DNA from: Leucobacter exalbidus
GTDB taxonomy: Bacteria; Actinomycetota; Actinomycetes; Actinomycetales; Microbacteriaceae
Assembly: GCF_017834145.1 (NCBI RefSeq)
Contig: NZ_JAFIDA010000001.1
Location: 2,728,001-2,792,000 of the forward strand
Direction of reading: 5' to 3'
Length of the DNA stretch: 64,000 nt
Of the stretch, positions 52,923 to 62,392 are shown one piece after another (position 1 is the stretch's first letter; each line of letters starts with the position of its first letter). The position numbers and the translations under genes were made by a program. Below the pieces are notes generated by a model. That model worked only from the letters and a program-made list of their open reading frames with translations, ran no database searches and was not told the DNA's origin.

Positions 52923-54110
52923 ATGCGTAGCGCCGTCATTGTTGAAGCTGTTCGTACACCCGTCGGGCGTGGTAAGCCCGGAGGGTCACTCTCTGAAATT
53001 CACCCCGTCGACCTTCTTGCGGTCCCGATCCGTGCGCTCATTGAGCGTACGGGGATCGATCCCGAACTCATTGAAGACGTTATTGCAGGCTGTGTGAGCC
53101 AGGGCAAGGAACAGGCGGGCAACATTGCCAGACACGGCGCGCTCGCAGCCGGTCTACCCGAGAGCGTTCCCGGCACCACGGTGACTCGTGCCTGCGGATC
53201 AAGCCAGCAGGCGGCACAATTTGCGGCGCAGGGCGTGATTGCTGGTGCGTACGACGTTGTGATTGCCGCGGGTGTCGAATCAATGAGCCGAGTACCGATG
53301 GGGGCTGCGTCAGCCGGTGCAGATTTTATCGGCAGCGGCGTGGCTGAGCGATACCCCGAAGGGCAAGTGAGCCAGGGGGTTGCGGCTGAACGGCTCGCTA
53401 GCAAGTACCAGATCACTCGAGAAGAGATGGACCGCTACGCCGCAGAATCGCATGAGCGCGCTACGGACGCGATCGCAAACGGCAACTTTGATGCCGAAAT
53501 TGTTCCGGTCGTGACACCAAACGGAACGGTCACGGTAGACGAGACGGTGCGTTCGGGGACCACGGCTGCTGGTCTTAGCGGACTCAAACCTTCGTTTGAG
53601 AATGCTGTCGATGCCGCTCGATTCCCCGAGATTCAGTGGTCAGTGACGGCCGGAAGTTCCTCGCCGCTTACGGATGGTGCATCAGCCGTGCTCATTATGG
53701 AAGAGGAACTCGCGTTCAAATTGGGGCTGAAAGTGCGGGCGAGATTCGTGTCCTTCGCGGTTTCAGGGGTTAGCCCGATCGACATGTTGACCGGGCCGGT
53801 CCCGGCGACACGCAAAGCGCTCAAACGTGCCGGGCTTGATGTCGCAGATATTGATTCCTTCGAAGTAAACGAAGCATTCTCAGTTGTACCTCTTGGTTGG
53901 GCGGCCGAAATGGGGGTCGAGCGAGAACGTATGAATGCCGACGGGGGCGCCATCGCGCTCGGTCACGCAATTGGAAATTCGGGAACGCGATTGCTGACTA
54001 CGTTGCTTCATCGACTCGAGCGCACAGGTGGTCGATTCGGGCTGCAGACTATGTGTGAGCATGGCGGAATGGCCAACGCACTGATCATTGAACGGGTCGA
54101 GACAGCCTAG
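52923..54110 (+). CDS. Acetyl-CoA acyltransferase (thiolase)
   Basis: 395 aa, a true thiolase: nucleophile C91 in TRACGSS, H348 in ALGHAIGNSG, second cysteine C378 in QTMCEHGGM, and NEAFS. It should cleave a 3-ketoacyl-CoA to acetyl-CoA or propionyl-CoA plus a shortened acyl-CoA. AAAGGAAG precedes the start, 24 nt after the ligase. Confidence 0.93.
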   Translation: MRSAVIVEAVRTPVGRGKPGGSLSEIHPVDLLAVPIRALIERTGIDPELIEDVIAGCVSQGKEQAGNIARHGALAAGLPESVPGTTVTRACGSSQQAAQFAAQGVIAGAYDVVIAAGVESMSRVPMGAASAGADFIGSGVAERYPEGQVSQGVAAERLASKYQITREEMDRYAAESHERATDAIANGNFDAEIVPVVTPNGTVTVDETVRSGTTAAGLSGLKPSFENAVDAARFPEIQWSVTAGSSSPLTDGASAVLIMEEELAFKLGLKVRARFVSFAVSGVSPIDMLTGPVPATRKALKRAGLDVADIDSFEVNEAFSVVPLGWAAEMGVERERMNADGGAIALGHAIGNSGTRLLTTLLHRLERTGGRFGLQTMCEHGGMANALIIERVETA

Positions 54111-54185
54111 GCAGCCAACTCGGCGGACCGCACCTCAGATTCGGGGCATGTGCATGATGTGTCCCACAGATACGAAGGAGTATTT

Positions 54186-54959
54186 ATGCAGATTTCAGAC
54201 TCGGTAGTAGTGGTCTCTGGCGGTGGGTCGGGTTTAGGCCTAGCCACGGTCGAACGGCTTCTCAAAGATGGTGCACGTATCGCCATTATTGATCTGCCTA
54301 GTTCGAATGGTGCGGAGGCAGCCCGTCGCCTGGGTGATCGTGTGGTGTTTGCGCCCGCCGATGTAACCGACGAATCGCAGGTATCGGCAGCGCTCGATAT
54401 CGCGGAGGCTCACGGTGAAATTCGAAGCCTGGTGCACACGGCGGGCATGGGTCGTTCGATGCGTGTTCTGGGGCGTAATGGCGTATTCCCCCTCGACGTG
54501 TTTTCTCAGGTCGTCACGATCAACCTCATCGGCACATTCAACGTACTGCGGCTTACAGCAGAGCGGATGAACGCGCTCGAGCCACTACCTGGAGAGTTCG
54601 GTGACGAACGCGGTGTGATCGTGCTCACGTCATCGGTTGCGGCTTATGAGGGGCAGATTGGTCAAGCGGCCTATGCCGCTTCTAAAGCCGGTGTGGCTGG
54701 AATGACTTTGCCGATTGCTCGCGACCTGGCTAATAGGCAGATTCGCGTAGTTACTATTGCGCCGGGAACGTTTGACACCCCGCTGCTTGCCAAGCTGCCG
54801 CAGGATGCACGTGATGCTCTCGGAGCGCAGGTGCCTCACCCCTCACGCTTGGGCAACCCAGCCGAGTTCGCGTCGCTGGCCGCGCATATCATCGATAATG
54901 CGATGCTTAACGGTGAAGTGATTCGACTTGACGGCGCCATTCGCATGGCTCCGCGCTAG
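54186..54959 (+). CDS. SDR 3-hydroxyacyl-CoA dehydrogenase, type II (HSD17B10-like)
   Basis: 257 aa from ATG 54186 (AAGGAG at 54175-54180). NAD-binding GGGSGLGLAT near residue 14, catalytic Ser in LTSSVAAYEG and the YAASK Tyr/Lys pair. The overall pattern, including IAPGTFDTPLLAKLP, matches the SDR group that oxidises branched 3-hydroxyacyl-CoA. It supplies the third beta-oxidation step between the crotonases and the thiolase. Confidence 0.9.
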   Translation: MQISDSVVVVSGGGSGLGLATVERLLKDGARIAIIDLPSSNGAEAARRLGDRVVFAPADVTDESQVSAALDIAEAHGEIRSLVHTAGMGRSMRVLGRNGVFPLDVFSQVVTINLIGTFNVLRLTAERMNALEPLPGEFGDERGVIVLTSSVAAYEGQIGQAAYAASKAGVAGMTLPIARDLANRQIRVVTIAPGTFDTPLLAKLPQDARDALGAQVPHPSRLGNPAEFASLAAHIIDNAMLNGEVIRLDGAIRMAPR

Positions 54960-54968
54960 CAGGTCGGG

Positions 54969-55991
54969 GTGAGCTACCCTAAGGAACTGCACACAGCGGC
55001 GTGGGTGCTCCAGCGGCGCCCACAAGAGACGCTCCGAAGTGACGATGTGCGTTTATGCGATGTGGTGCTTCCCCTCGGGGGCGAAGGAACCGTGCGCGTA
55101 CGTAACGTAGCGATGTCGCTGGAACCATACCTGTACGGGAGGCTGAGCGGAAGGGCCGGGTACGAGGCCGCCTATAACTTGGGAGAACCCCTGCGAGGCC
55201 CGGCCGTGGGAGTCATCGAAGACTCGGGGGTGCAGGGGCTCCCGGTGGGGGCGCACGTGTTACACGACTATGGCTGGCGTGACAGGGCGGTCCTGTCGTT
55301 GGATGAGTGCACCCTCATTGATGCGGCGCACGACCCCAAATTATCACTCGGTGTACTTGGCCTGACTGGCATGACGGCCTGGGTGGGGCTGCGCAAAGTG
55401 GCGCAGGCATGCGAGGGTGACACCGTGTTTATTTCTTCGGCTGCTGGTGCGGTGGGTTCTGCAGCGGTGCAGCTCGCGCTCGCTACGGGATGTACCGTTA
55501 TTGGCAGCGCCGGATCACGCGCAAAGTGTGAATCGGTACTGCGGCTCGGCGCGCACGCGGTATTTAACTATCGCGATGGATCGATCCGGGACCAATTGAG
55601 AGCCTCGCTAGAGCGCGTAGGCAAAACAGGGATCGATGTGTATTTCGATAATGTGGGCGGGGAACAGCTCGAAGCCGCAATTCGAGAGATGGCAGTGCAC
55701 GGACGTATCGCCCTGTGCGGGATGACGAGCGCCTACAGTGCGAGCACGCCGCAGCCGGGTCCGTCGAATCTCCTCAAGCTGGTGTGGAACCGTGTGCGGA
55801 TGGAGGGGTTTCTGCTGCGTGACCATCGGGCCGACAAGAGTGAGTTTCTCGCTGAGATGAGCGCAGCGGTGGAAGAAAACACGGTGCGTTCGCTGGACAC
55901 CGTGCTGCCTGGCGGACTCGCTGTAGCTTGGGAATCTTTTAGCCGTATGCGTGAAGGTGCTTTTGTAGGCAAGGTGATCATCGACCTGTAG
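54969..55991 (+). CDS. Zinc-free MDR oxidoreductase of the PTGR/CurA type
   Basis: 340 aa. N-terminal substrate domain with MSLEPYLYGRLSG and a nucleotide domain with FISSAAGAVGSAAVQLA and DVYFDNVGGEQLEAAI, the prostaglandin reductase/alkenal reductase pattern; no zinc-binding Cys set. Probably reduces an alpha,beta-unsaturated carbonyl with NADPH. GTG start 9 nt after the SDR gene. Last gene of the ligase operon. Confidence 0.87.
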   Translation: MSYPKELHTAAWVLQRRPQETLRSDDVRLCDVVLPLGGEGTVRVRNVAMSLEPYLYGRLSGRAGYEAAYNLGEPLRGPAVGVIEDSGVQGLPVGAHVLHDYGWRDRAVLSLDECTLIDAAHDPKLSLGVLGLTGMTAWVGLRKVAQACEGDTVFISSAAGAVGSAAVQLALATGCTVIGSAGSRAKCESVLRLGAHAVFNYRDGSIRDQLRASLERVGKTGIDVYFDNVGGEQLEAAIREMAVHGRIALCGMTSAYSASTPQPGPSNLLKLVWNRVRMEGFLLRDHRADKSEFLAEMSAAVEENTVRSLDTVLPGGLAVAWESFSRMREGAFVGKVIIDL

Positions 55992-56049
55992 GCCTGGCGA
56001 AAAATGGCGCAAATACTCTTGCGAGTTGAGGGTTGCCGCGAAATAGGTA

Positions 56050-56065
56050 TATTATGAGCATAGTT
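56050..56065 (+). promoter_or_regulatory. Cluster operator site 3 with promoter
   Basis: TATTATGAGCATAGTT, two mismatches from the shared consensus. TATTAT at its start is a plausible -10, with TTGAGG (56026-56031) 18 nt upstream as -35. The transcript start would fall within about 10 nt of the next gene's ATG, giving a very short or no leader. Confidence 0.55.
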
Positions 56066-56070
56066 TTTCA

Positions 56071-56874
56071 ATGGTGAGAAAGGCGGGCCTGTCCGTGCAA
56101 ACACAGACTGAACACCCCGAGCAAGTGTTGGCGGGGCGCATCGCCGTCGTCACGGGCGGAAGCCGCGGGCTTGGCAAAGAAATGGTACGGGCATTTGCCG
56201 CACGCGGCGCAGACGTAGTGATCGTGAGCCGAAAGCTTGAGAACTGCGAAGCGCTCGCCACTGAGGTGCGGAGTGAGTTTGGGGTAACGGCGTTGCCGAT
56301 CTCTTGCCATATGGGTGACTGGGATGCGCAGGATGGCCTCGTGGAGCGAATTTACGGCGAGCTTGGCCGCGTGGATGTGCTGGTGAACAATGCCGGTATG
56401 TCGCCCCTCTACCCGAGCCTGGTTGACGTCAGTGAAGAATTGTTTGACAAAGTGGTGAGCGTAAATTTGAAGGGCCCGTTTCGGCTGACCGCTCTGGTGG
56501 GCAGTCGTATGGATTCGGGTGACGGCGGCTCGATTATTAATATTTCGAGCATTGCGGCTGAACGACCCACGCCCAGTGATCTCCCATATGGTGCGGCAAA
56601 GGCTGGGCTGCAGGTGCTTACGAAGGGGTTCGCGCAGGCGTACGGCCCCAATGTTCGAGTCAATGCGATTATGGCCGGCCCGTTTCTGACTGATGTGAGC
56701 AAGCACTGGTCCATGGATGCTGTGGCTGAAAAATCCAAAGCGTATCCGCTGCAGCGTTTCGGGCGGCCAGACGAGATCGTTGGCGCCGCGGTCTATCTAG
56801 CGAGTTCGGCCTCAAGCTTTACCACCGGTGCCGTTATCGCGGTCGACGGTGGCCGGAGTTCCATGACGACCTGA
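56071..56874 (+). CDS. SDR-family oxidoreductase
   Basis: 267 aa from ATG 56071; a GTG at 56095 preceded by GAAAGGCGGG would give 259 aa. NAD(P) motif TGGSRGLGKEM, NNAG, catalytic Ser in INISSIAAE and YGAAK. C-terminal VAVDGG as in classical SDRs. Substrate unknown; a hydroxy- or ketoacyl-CoA, or the alcohol made by the nearby P450, is possible. Starts a new transcription unit after operator site 3. Confidence 0.88.
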   Translation: MVRKAGLSVQTQTEHPEQVLAGRIAVVTGGSRGLGKEMVRAFAARGADVVIVSRKLENCEALATEVRSEFGVTALPISCHMGDWDAQDGLVERIYGELGRVDVLVNNAGMSPLYPSLVDVSEELFDKVVSVNLKGPFRLTALVGSRMDSGDGGSIINISSIAAERPTPSDLPYGAAKAGLQVLTKGFAQAYGPNVRVNAIMAGPFLTDVSKHWSMDAVAEKSKAYPLQRFGRPDEIVGAAVYLASSASSFTTGAVIAVDGGRSSMTT

Positions 56875-56941
56875 TCTGCGCAAGATGATGCATTGCACAC
56901 CCGTTGAATTACGACGCGCTTGACGCGAGCAGGAGGACACT

Positions 56942-58237
56942 ATGAGCTGGGGTTTTGAAACTGATCCGGAGTACCAGAAGGTACTTGACTGGGCTGAAGC
57001 ATTTGTTACCGAGGAGGTTGAGCCGGTCGATTGCGTGATTACCCACGCGTACGACATGGAAGATCCCCTCCGGCAAGCCTTGATTCCGCCGCTGCAGCAG
57101 CGCGTGCGAGAGAAGGGATTGTGGGCCACCCACCTGGGGCCTGAACTCGGGGGGCAAGGGTTTGGGCAGCTAAAGCTTGGCCTGCTGAACGAGATTATTG
57201 GGCGCACGCACTCCGGCCCCATCGTGTTTGGTGCACAGGCGCCAGACTCGGGAAACTCGGAGATTCTTGCGCACTATGGCACGCCTGAGTTGAAAGAGCG
57301 ATTTCTGAAGCCGCTCGTCAATGGCGACATCGTGTCGTGCTATTCCATGACTGAACCGCAGGGGGGATCCGACCCGACGTCGTTCATCACCAGTGCGGTG
57401 GCTGATGGTGATAGCTGGGTGATTAACGGTGAGAAGTGGTTCTCGTCGAACGCGCGCTTCGCCTCGTTCTTCATCATTATGGCGGTCACCGACCCTGAAG
57501 CTGCGCGTACTGATCGTGCCTCGATGTTCATCGTTCCCGCAGACACCCCCGGCGTCGAAATTGTGCGCAATACGGGTGTGTGGGGACATAACTATGAAGT
57601 GGGCACCCACGCTTACATGCGTTTTACCGACGTACGAATTCCGAGGGATCACCTGTTGGGTGAAGTGGGGCGCGGTTTTGCTGTCGCACAGACAAGGCTC
57701 GGCGGCGGACGTATTCACCATGCGATGCGCACGGTTGGCCTGGTGCGCGCATCGCTGGACATGATGATGGAGCGAGCCAAGACGCGCCAGACTCGCGGGG
57801 GGAGCCTGGCCGATAAGCAACTGGTGCAACAGATGGTCGCTGATTCCTGGATTGAGCTTGAGCAGTTCCGCTTGCTGGTGCTCCGCACCGCATGGCGAAT
57901 CGATCAGTACAAGGACTACCGCCGGGTAATCAATGACATCGCCGCGGTGAAGTCGGCCATGCCCAAGGTATTGCATGACGTCGCTAGCAGGGCGATGCAG
58001 GTGCACGGGTCACTCGGCGTCTCTGATGAGCTGCCCCTGGGGAAATGGTTGTCCGAGAGCTACCACATGGCTCTTGCTGATGGTGCTACGGAAATTCATA
58101 AGATGCAGATTGGGCGCAACCTTATGCGCAACGTCGAGCCGGCACCTGGACTGTGGCCCACGATGCACCTGCCGGCGCGTGTTGAGAGTGCCCGCGAAAA
58201 GTTCCGCCCACAGTTGGAAGATTTGGGCCTGTACTAG
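56942..58237 (+). CDS. Acyl-CoA dehydrogenase, ACAD10/11- and LvaC-like
   Basis: 431 aa. FAD and substrate motifs SMTEPQGGSDP and WFSSNARFASFFIIM; C-terminal QVHGSLGVSDELPLG. At the position of the catalytic Glu of medium-chain enzymes is D380 in LADGATEIHK, as in the ACAD11 group. Length matches LvaC-type proteins, which act on 4-phospho- or 4-hydroxyacyl-CoA together with an APH-like kinase. It could equally be a plain dehydrogenase. 67 nt after the SDR; AGGAGGA site. Confidence 0.87.
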   Translation: MSWGFETDPEYQKVLDWAEAFVTEEVEPVDCVITHAYDMEDPLRQALIPPLQQRVREKGLWATHLGPELGGQGFGQLKLGLLNEIIGRTHSGPIVFGAQAPDSGNSEILAHYGTPELKERFLKPLVNGDIVSCYSMTEPQGGSDPTSFITSAVADGDSWVINGEKWFSSNARFASFFIIMAVTDPEAARTDRASMFIVPADTPGVEIVRNTGVWGHNYEVGTHAYMRFTDVRIPRDHLLGEVGRGFAVAQTRLGGGRIHHAMRTVGLVRASLDMMMERAKTRQTRGGSLADKQLVQQMVADSWIELEQFRLLVLRTAWRIDQYKDYRRVINDIAAVKSAMPKVLHDVASRAMQVHGSLGVSDELPLGKWLSESYHMALADGATEIHKMQIGRNLMRNVEPAPGLWPTMHLPARVESAREKFRPQLEDLGLY

Positions 58238-58293
58238 CTCTCTCTGGAAACGGCCGAGGTGAGTTTGTGCGCAGAGTGGGCACGTGTCGTCTA

Positions 58294-58309
58294 AACTCTG
58301 ATAATAATT
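58294..58309 (+). promoter_or_regulatory. Cluster operator site 4
   Basis: AACTCTGATAATAATT, one mismatch from the shared consensus. GATAAT (58300-58305) is -10-like. It lies 54 nt before the first desulforedoxin-like gene and would control the following genes up to the P450. Confidence 0.55.
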
Positions 58310-58362
58310 AGAAGATTAAAGACTCGTCATTGCAGACGAGCACCGTAACGCAAAGGAGCATC

Positions 58363-58506
58363 ATGAGTGAGGGAACGAACGCACCCAACGGCAGTCGCGT
58401 GAAGTGTGAAGCATGCAACGCGGAAGCCATCATTGTCAAAGCCGAAAACCCCAGCTTGTCCTGCTGTGGTCAGGCGCTGACCATTACGTTCAAGCCCGGC
58501 GCTTAA
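58363..58506 (+). CDS. Desulforedoxin-like small metal protein 1
   Basis: 47 aa, start MSEGTNAPNGSRVKCEACN, with an AAAGGAG site at 58352-58358. The four cysteines are in the order CxxC (CEAC) and, 16 residues later, CC followed by G and a hydrophobic stretch. This is the desulforedoxin / desulfoferrodoxin N-domain spacing with paired cysteines, able to bind one Fe or Zn as a rubredoxin-like centre. Such proteins are best known from sulfate reducers; here one sits between acyl-CoA dehydrogenase genes. Electron transfer or a structural zinc role are both possible. Confidence 0.75.
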   Translation: MSEGTNAPNGSRVKCEACNAEAIIVKAENPSLSCCGQALTITFKPGA

Positions 58507-58533
58507 GCGCTGCACCAGAGTCAGGAGAAGAAG

Positions 58534-58674
58534 ATGAATCAAGTGGGAAAGCGGTATGTCTGCGCTGAATGCAGTACGCAGATCATGTGTGTGAAACCAG
58601 GCGCCGGTAGCTTTGTGTGCTGCGGCGCTGAGATGCAACTTGAGAGTGCGAAGCCGTTGCCCTCATCGGATTAA
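58534..58674 (+). CDS. Desulforedoxin-like small metal protein 2
   Basis: 46 aa, start MNQVGKRYVCAECSTQ, AGGAGA at 58523-58528. Cysteines: CAEC, then FVCCGAEM, nearly the same layout as classical desulforedoxin (YKCELC ... LVCCGEDM). Its sequence differs enough from the first copy to suggest distinct partners or a heterodimer. 27 nt after the first gene and 78 nt before the CoA-transferase, in the same orientation. Confidence 0.78.
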   Translation: MNQVGKRYVCAECSTQIMCVKPGAGSFVCCGAEMQLESAKPLPSSD

Positions 58675-58752
58675 CTCGTACTCCGGCACCAGTGACCTGG
58701 GTGCACCAGTACTCAGGCGCAGCAAGACTTCAGTTCAAAGGAGAACGCAGAC

Positions 58753-61116
58753 ATGAACTCGGGACCACTCGCAGGGCTTGTCGTCATTGACGCAAGCTGG
58801 GGAATGCCCAGCAGCATTGCCACCATGATTCTTGCTGACTACGGCGCACAGGTGATCAAAGTTGAGCAGCCGGGTGATGACGTGGACTCAGACGAGTCCC
58901 GACGTACCTTGCAGCGCAGCAAGTGGAGCATCACCGCTGATCTCACGACCGAAGTGGGCGCTGCGACGCTGCACCAGCTCCTGGGGAGAGCTGACGTGTT
59001 CGTTGAATCATTGGGGACTGATGCTGGTCAGTTCAGTTACGAACAGCTGCGCGAACGCTACCCAGAACTGGTTCAAGTTTCGGTGAGTGGTTACGGCATA
59101 GACGGTCCCTGGGCGACCCGTCCGGGATACGAGTCGCTCCTGAATGCTCGGCTTGGCATGACGGCTGAACAGCGCGGTCACCGTGACGGACCGATGTTCC
59201 TCGGACACCCAACGGTGTCATATGGCACGGGCTTCAACATTGTGATCGGCACACTCGCGGCGCTGCGTGCGCGCAAACTGAATGGGCTCGGTCAGCAAGT
59301 AGAAACCTCCATGCTGGACGGCATGCTGTCACTCGCGTCGATGAACTGGTGGTGGAACGAGAAAAACATTTCGTATCTTGCCCGCAGTGGCAAATCGACG
59401 GGTTTCGGGCGTACCAGGCTCATCACCGACCCGTTCGAATGCGGTGATGGCGAGTTTCTCACGCAGAATACGTCGTCTCCGGGTTCATACAAGAAGACCA
59501 TGGACCTGCTTGGGTTTGGTGACCGCACACAGACCATTGAGGGCGCTGAAATGCGGGTGCCTCTGAACGATGAGGAATACGAGGTTGCACGCAATCTTGT
59601 ACCAGAGGCGTTCAAGACGAAGACTCGAGATGAATGGGTACGCATTTTTCAGGAGAATGATCTTGCGGTACTCCCGGTGCTGCACACTGAAGAAGTTTTT
59701 GACGATGATCAGGTGCAGTACGCCGGCATCATCCGCGAAGTACCCGACCGCGTACATGGAAGTGTGCGGCAAGTTGGCCCAGTAGTGCTCTTTGAAAAGA
59801 GTGTCCCCGGCGAGACTGTCGAAGCACCACTCCTTGGCGAGCATAACGACCGCATCGAAGAGGTGACTAGGTCCGAACAGTGGGCCCCGGCCCCAATCGG
59901 TACTCCGATTAAAGCCCCACTTGAGGGCGTGCGCATCGTTGATCTCAGCACCTACTATGCAGTGGGCTTTGGTAACAGGCTGCTCGCTGACTTGGGTGCA
60001 GAAGTCATCAAGGTGGAAGCGCCCACCGGTGATCCGATGCGTCCGCTCGGAGACCTCTTTGAGTCAGCACAGCGCGGTAAACGCGCGATCACTGTGGATC
60101 TGCGCACTGAGGAAGGCCGTGAAGTGGTGCGAAAGCTCGTCGCGACCGCAGACGTGTTTACTCACAACTTCCGCCCGGGCAAAGCCGAAAAGATTGGTAT
60201 GGGGTATGAACAGCTTCGCGCAGTGAACCCAGACCTGATTTACGTATACCTTCCAGGCTTCGGGTCGGCAGGGCCGAAGTCAGAACAGCGTAGCTTTGCA
60301 CCGTTGATCAGCGGATTGGTTGGATTGCCTTATGAAGCCGCCGGAGAGGGAAACCCGCCAGTACGCCGCGCTATGGGGAACGAAGACCAGTACAACGGTT
60401 TTCTTGGCGCGATCTCGATTCTGCTCGGGCTGCAGCACCGGCTCAACACTGGTGAAGCGCAGCGCATCGAGAGCCCGCAGTTGCACTCCAGCATGCTCGT
60501 GATTAGCCAGAACGCGACGACCATGGACGGCACGCTGCTCCCTGCATTTCGGCTCGACCGCGAACAGCTGGGATGGCAAGCACTGAACCGGCTCTACCGT
60601 ACCGCTGCGGACGGGTGGATCATGCTCGCAGCGCAAAGTGACGCTGAGTTCCAGAAGCTCACTGCTGCATTTGGGTCGCCTGAACTGAGCCAGGAATCGC
60701 GATTCAAAACCGAAGCGCTTCGTGCCACACATCGAGTCGAACTGGGTGAGCTACTGGCCGCTGAATTTGCTCAGCACACCGCTGAGGACGCTTTCACCTT
60801 GCTGGACAGCGCCGGCGTTCCCGTCGAGATTCCCGCTGATTACCCGGTGATCTCGGACCTCTTCTGGGAGGAATGGATGATCGAGAGCGGCCGAGTATGG
60901 GAACACTACCACCCCGAACACGGTTGGTCTCGGGAAGTAGGTCTCACGACCCGGTTCTCGCAGACCCCGGGCCTTATCCGTGGCGCGAATCCGAAGCTGG
61001 GACAGCACACAACAGAGATTCTCAAAGAGTTGGGCTATAGCGACGTAGCAGGCAAGGCGCTCATTGATTCGGGCGTCTGCATTCAAGCCATCACTGCTGA
61101 AACAAGTGGGGAATAG
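58753..61116 (+). CDS. Tandem CaiB/BaiF family III CoA-transferase
   Basis: 787 aa, two complete family III domains in one chain: residues about 5-385 and about 392-780. Both begin with the typical GLVVIDAS / GVRIVDLS start and VIKVE strand. Aligning the helix after the catalytic site shows the transferase Asp preserved in the second half (D545, in NEDQYNG) but replaced in the first half by Ser (S156, in VSYGTGF). So one half is probably structural or substrate-binding and the other catalytic. It would load CoA onto an acid from another acyl-CoA. Long tandem forms are known in actinobacteria. Confidence 0.87.
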   Translation: MNSGPLAGLVVIDASWGMPSSIATMILADYGAQVIKVEQPGDDVDSDESRRTLQRSKWSITADLTTEVGAATLHQLLGRADVFVESLGTDAGQFSYEQLRERYPELVQVSVSGYGIDGPWATRPGYESLLNARLGMTAEQRGHRDGPMFLGHPTVSYGTGFNIVIGTLAALRARKLNGLGQQVETSMLDGMLSLASMNWWWNEKNISYLARSGKSTGFGRTRLITDPFECGDGEFLTQNTSSPGSYKKTMDLLGFGDRTQTIEGAEMRVPLNDEEYEVARNLVPEAFKTKTRDEWVRIFQENDLAVLPVLHTEEVFDDDQVQYAGIIREVPDRVHGSVRQVGPVVLFEKSVPGETVEAPLLGEHNDRIEEVTRSEQWAPAPIGTPIKAPLEGVRIVDLSTYYAVGFGNRLLADLGAEVIKVEAPTGDPMRPLGDLFESAQRGKRAITVDLRTEEGREVVRKLVATADVFTHNFRPGKAEKIGMGYEQLRAVNPDLIYVYLPGFGSAGPKSEQRSFAPLISGLVGLPYEAAGEGNPPVRRAMGNEDQYNGFLGAISILLGLQHRLNTGEAQRIESPQLHSSMLVISQNATTMDGTLLPAFRLDREQLGWQALNRLYRTAADGWIMLAAQSDAEFQKLTAAFGSPELSQESRFKTEALRATHRVELGELLAAEFAQHTAEDAFTLLDSAGVPVEIPADYPVISDLFWEEWMIESGRVWEHYHPEHGWSREVGLTTRFSQTPGLIRGANPKLGQHTTEILKELGYSDVAGKALIDSGVCIQAITAETSGE

Positions 61117-61121
61117 AGATC

Positions 61122-62375
61122 ATGGAAACCAACTATCCACCGGAGGCGGAAGTCTTCCGCACACAGATCCGCGAGTTTATCGAGCGCAATTTGCCGGCAG
61201 CGTGGCCGGGTATTGGAGCGCTTGCTGAAGCTGAGCAGGACGCCTTCGTTGCCAGCTGGAGGCAGGCGCTGGCCGACAACAATCTACTGGCAGTCTCTTG
61301 GCCGAAGGAGTACGGCGGTGGTGGCCTCAGCGACATCGAACAGGTGGTGCTCGCCGAGGAACTCACACGAGCAGGACTGCCCGAGGGCACGGAGAATGAC
61401 ACCCTTGGGATCAAGCTGCTGGGTAATACGCTTATCGCCTTGGGTACGCCAGAACAGAAGGAAGAATTTCTTCCTAAAATTCTGAGCGGTGAGCATGTGT
61501 GGTGTCAGGGCTTCTCTGAGCCCGAGGCAGGGTCAGATCTCGCCGGTTTACGCCTGAAAGCGGTGCAAGATGGCGACGAATGGGTCATCAACGGGCAAAA
61601 GACTTGGACAAGCTCTGGCAGCAACGCCAACTGGATTTTTGCGATTGCCCGCACAGATCCGACGGTGGTGAAACACCGTGGGCTGAGTTTCTTGCTGATC
61701 CCGATGGATCAGCCGGGTGTTGAAGTTCGCCCGATCGTCAACGCTGCTGGGTACACCGCATTCAATGATGTGTACTTTACCGATGCGCGCACCAAGGTCA
61801 TCAACATGGTGGGCGGGGTAGGCGACGGATGGAAGGTCGCGAACACGCTGCTTGGCTTCGAACGAGGCATTCGCGCAACCACAGATTCGATTCGATTCGG
61901 CCGTGAGGTTGAAGAGCTCTTTGCGCTGGCTCGTGAACGAGGCGTCGACCAGGATCCATTCATTCAGCGTGAGCTCGCCTGGTGTCATGCTCGTGTCCAT
62001 GCCATGCGCGCACGCGGATACCGCATGCTCACCCAGCTGCTCACCGGAACGATGGCGCCGGTCAGTGGTTCGTATAGCAAGGCCATTTGGAGTCGCTTCT
62101 TTCAGCGCTATACCGAGGTTGCAACGCAAATCCTGGGGCCGGTGGCGCTTGCGCCTCGAGGCAAGGGCAATGCTGGGCTCCTTACCGTTGCGCATGTGGG
62201 AACGGGTAATTCCTCGCAGCGCTGGGTGGACGAAATGCTCTACGGTCGCGCTGCCACAGTGTATGGCGGCAGCCTACAGATCCAAAAGAACATCATTGGT
62301 GAAGCCGCTCACGGCCTCCCACGCGAGCCCCGGCTCGATGGCGGAGCTTTTCAAGACATCACCGCTGCAGCGTAG
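61122..62375 (+). CDS. Acyl-CoA dehydrogenase alpha subunit (FadE26/FadE28-like)
   Basis: 417 aa. FAD and substrate motifs [14 protein letters not shown] and [18 protein letters not shown]. The YEGT glutamate of common enzymes is Gly here (VYGGSLQIQ), while E247 in LLGFERG occupies the helix-G base position used by isovaleryl- and long-chain enzymes and by mycobacterial alpha subunits. With the next gene it should form an alpha2-beta2 dehydrogenase of the kind used for steroid side chains and other bulky acyl-CoAs. Starts 5 nt after the CoA-transferase. Confidence 0.88.
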   Translation: METNYPPEAEVFRTQIREFIERNLPAAWPGIGALAEAEQDAFVASWRQALADNNLLAVSWPKEYGGGGLSDIEQVVLAEELTRAGLPEGTENDTLGIKLLGNTLIALGTPEQKEEFLPKILSGEHVWCQGFSEPEAGSDLAGLRLKAVQDGDEWVINGQKTWTSSGSNANWIFAIARTDPTVVKHRGLSFLLIPMDQPGVEVRPIVNAAGYTAFNDVYFTDARTKVINMVGGVGDGWKVANTLLGFERGIRATTDSIRFGREVEELFALARERGVDQDPFIQRELAWCHARVHAMRARGYRMLTQLLTGTMAPVSGSYSKAIWSRFFQRYTEVATQILGPVALAPRGKGNAGLLTVAHVGTGNSSQRWVDEMLYGRAATVYGGSLQIQKNIIGEAAHGLPREPRLDGGAFQDITAAA

Positions 62376-62392
62376 CGCGACAGGAGATCACC

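Noticed and set aside
58327..58638. Minus-strand open frame of 103 codons over the two small metal-protein genes
   Set aside because: The + strand frames have good ribosome sites and matching four-cysteine patterns; the minus frame has neither.
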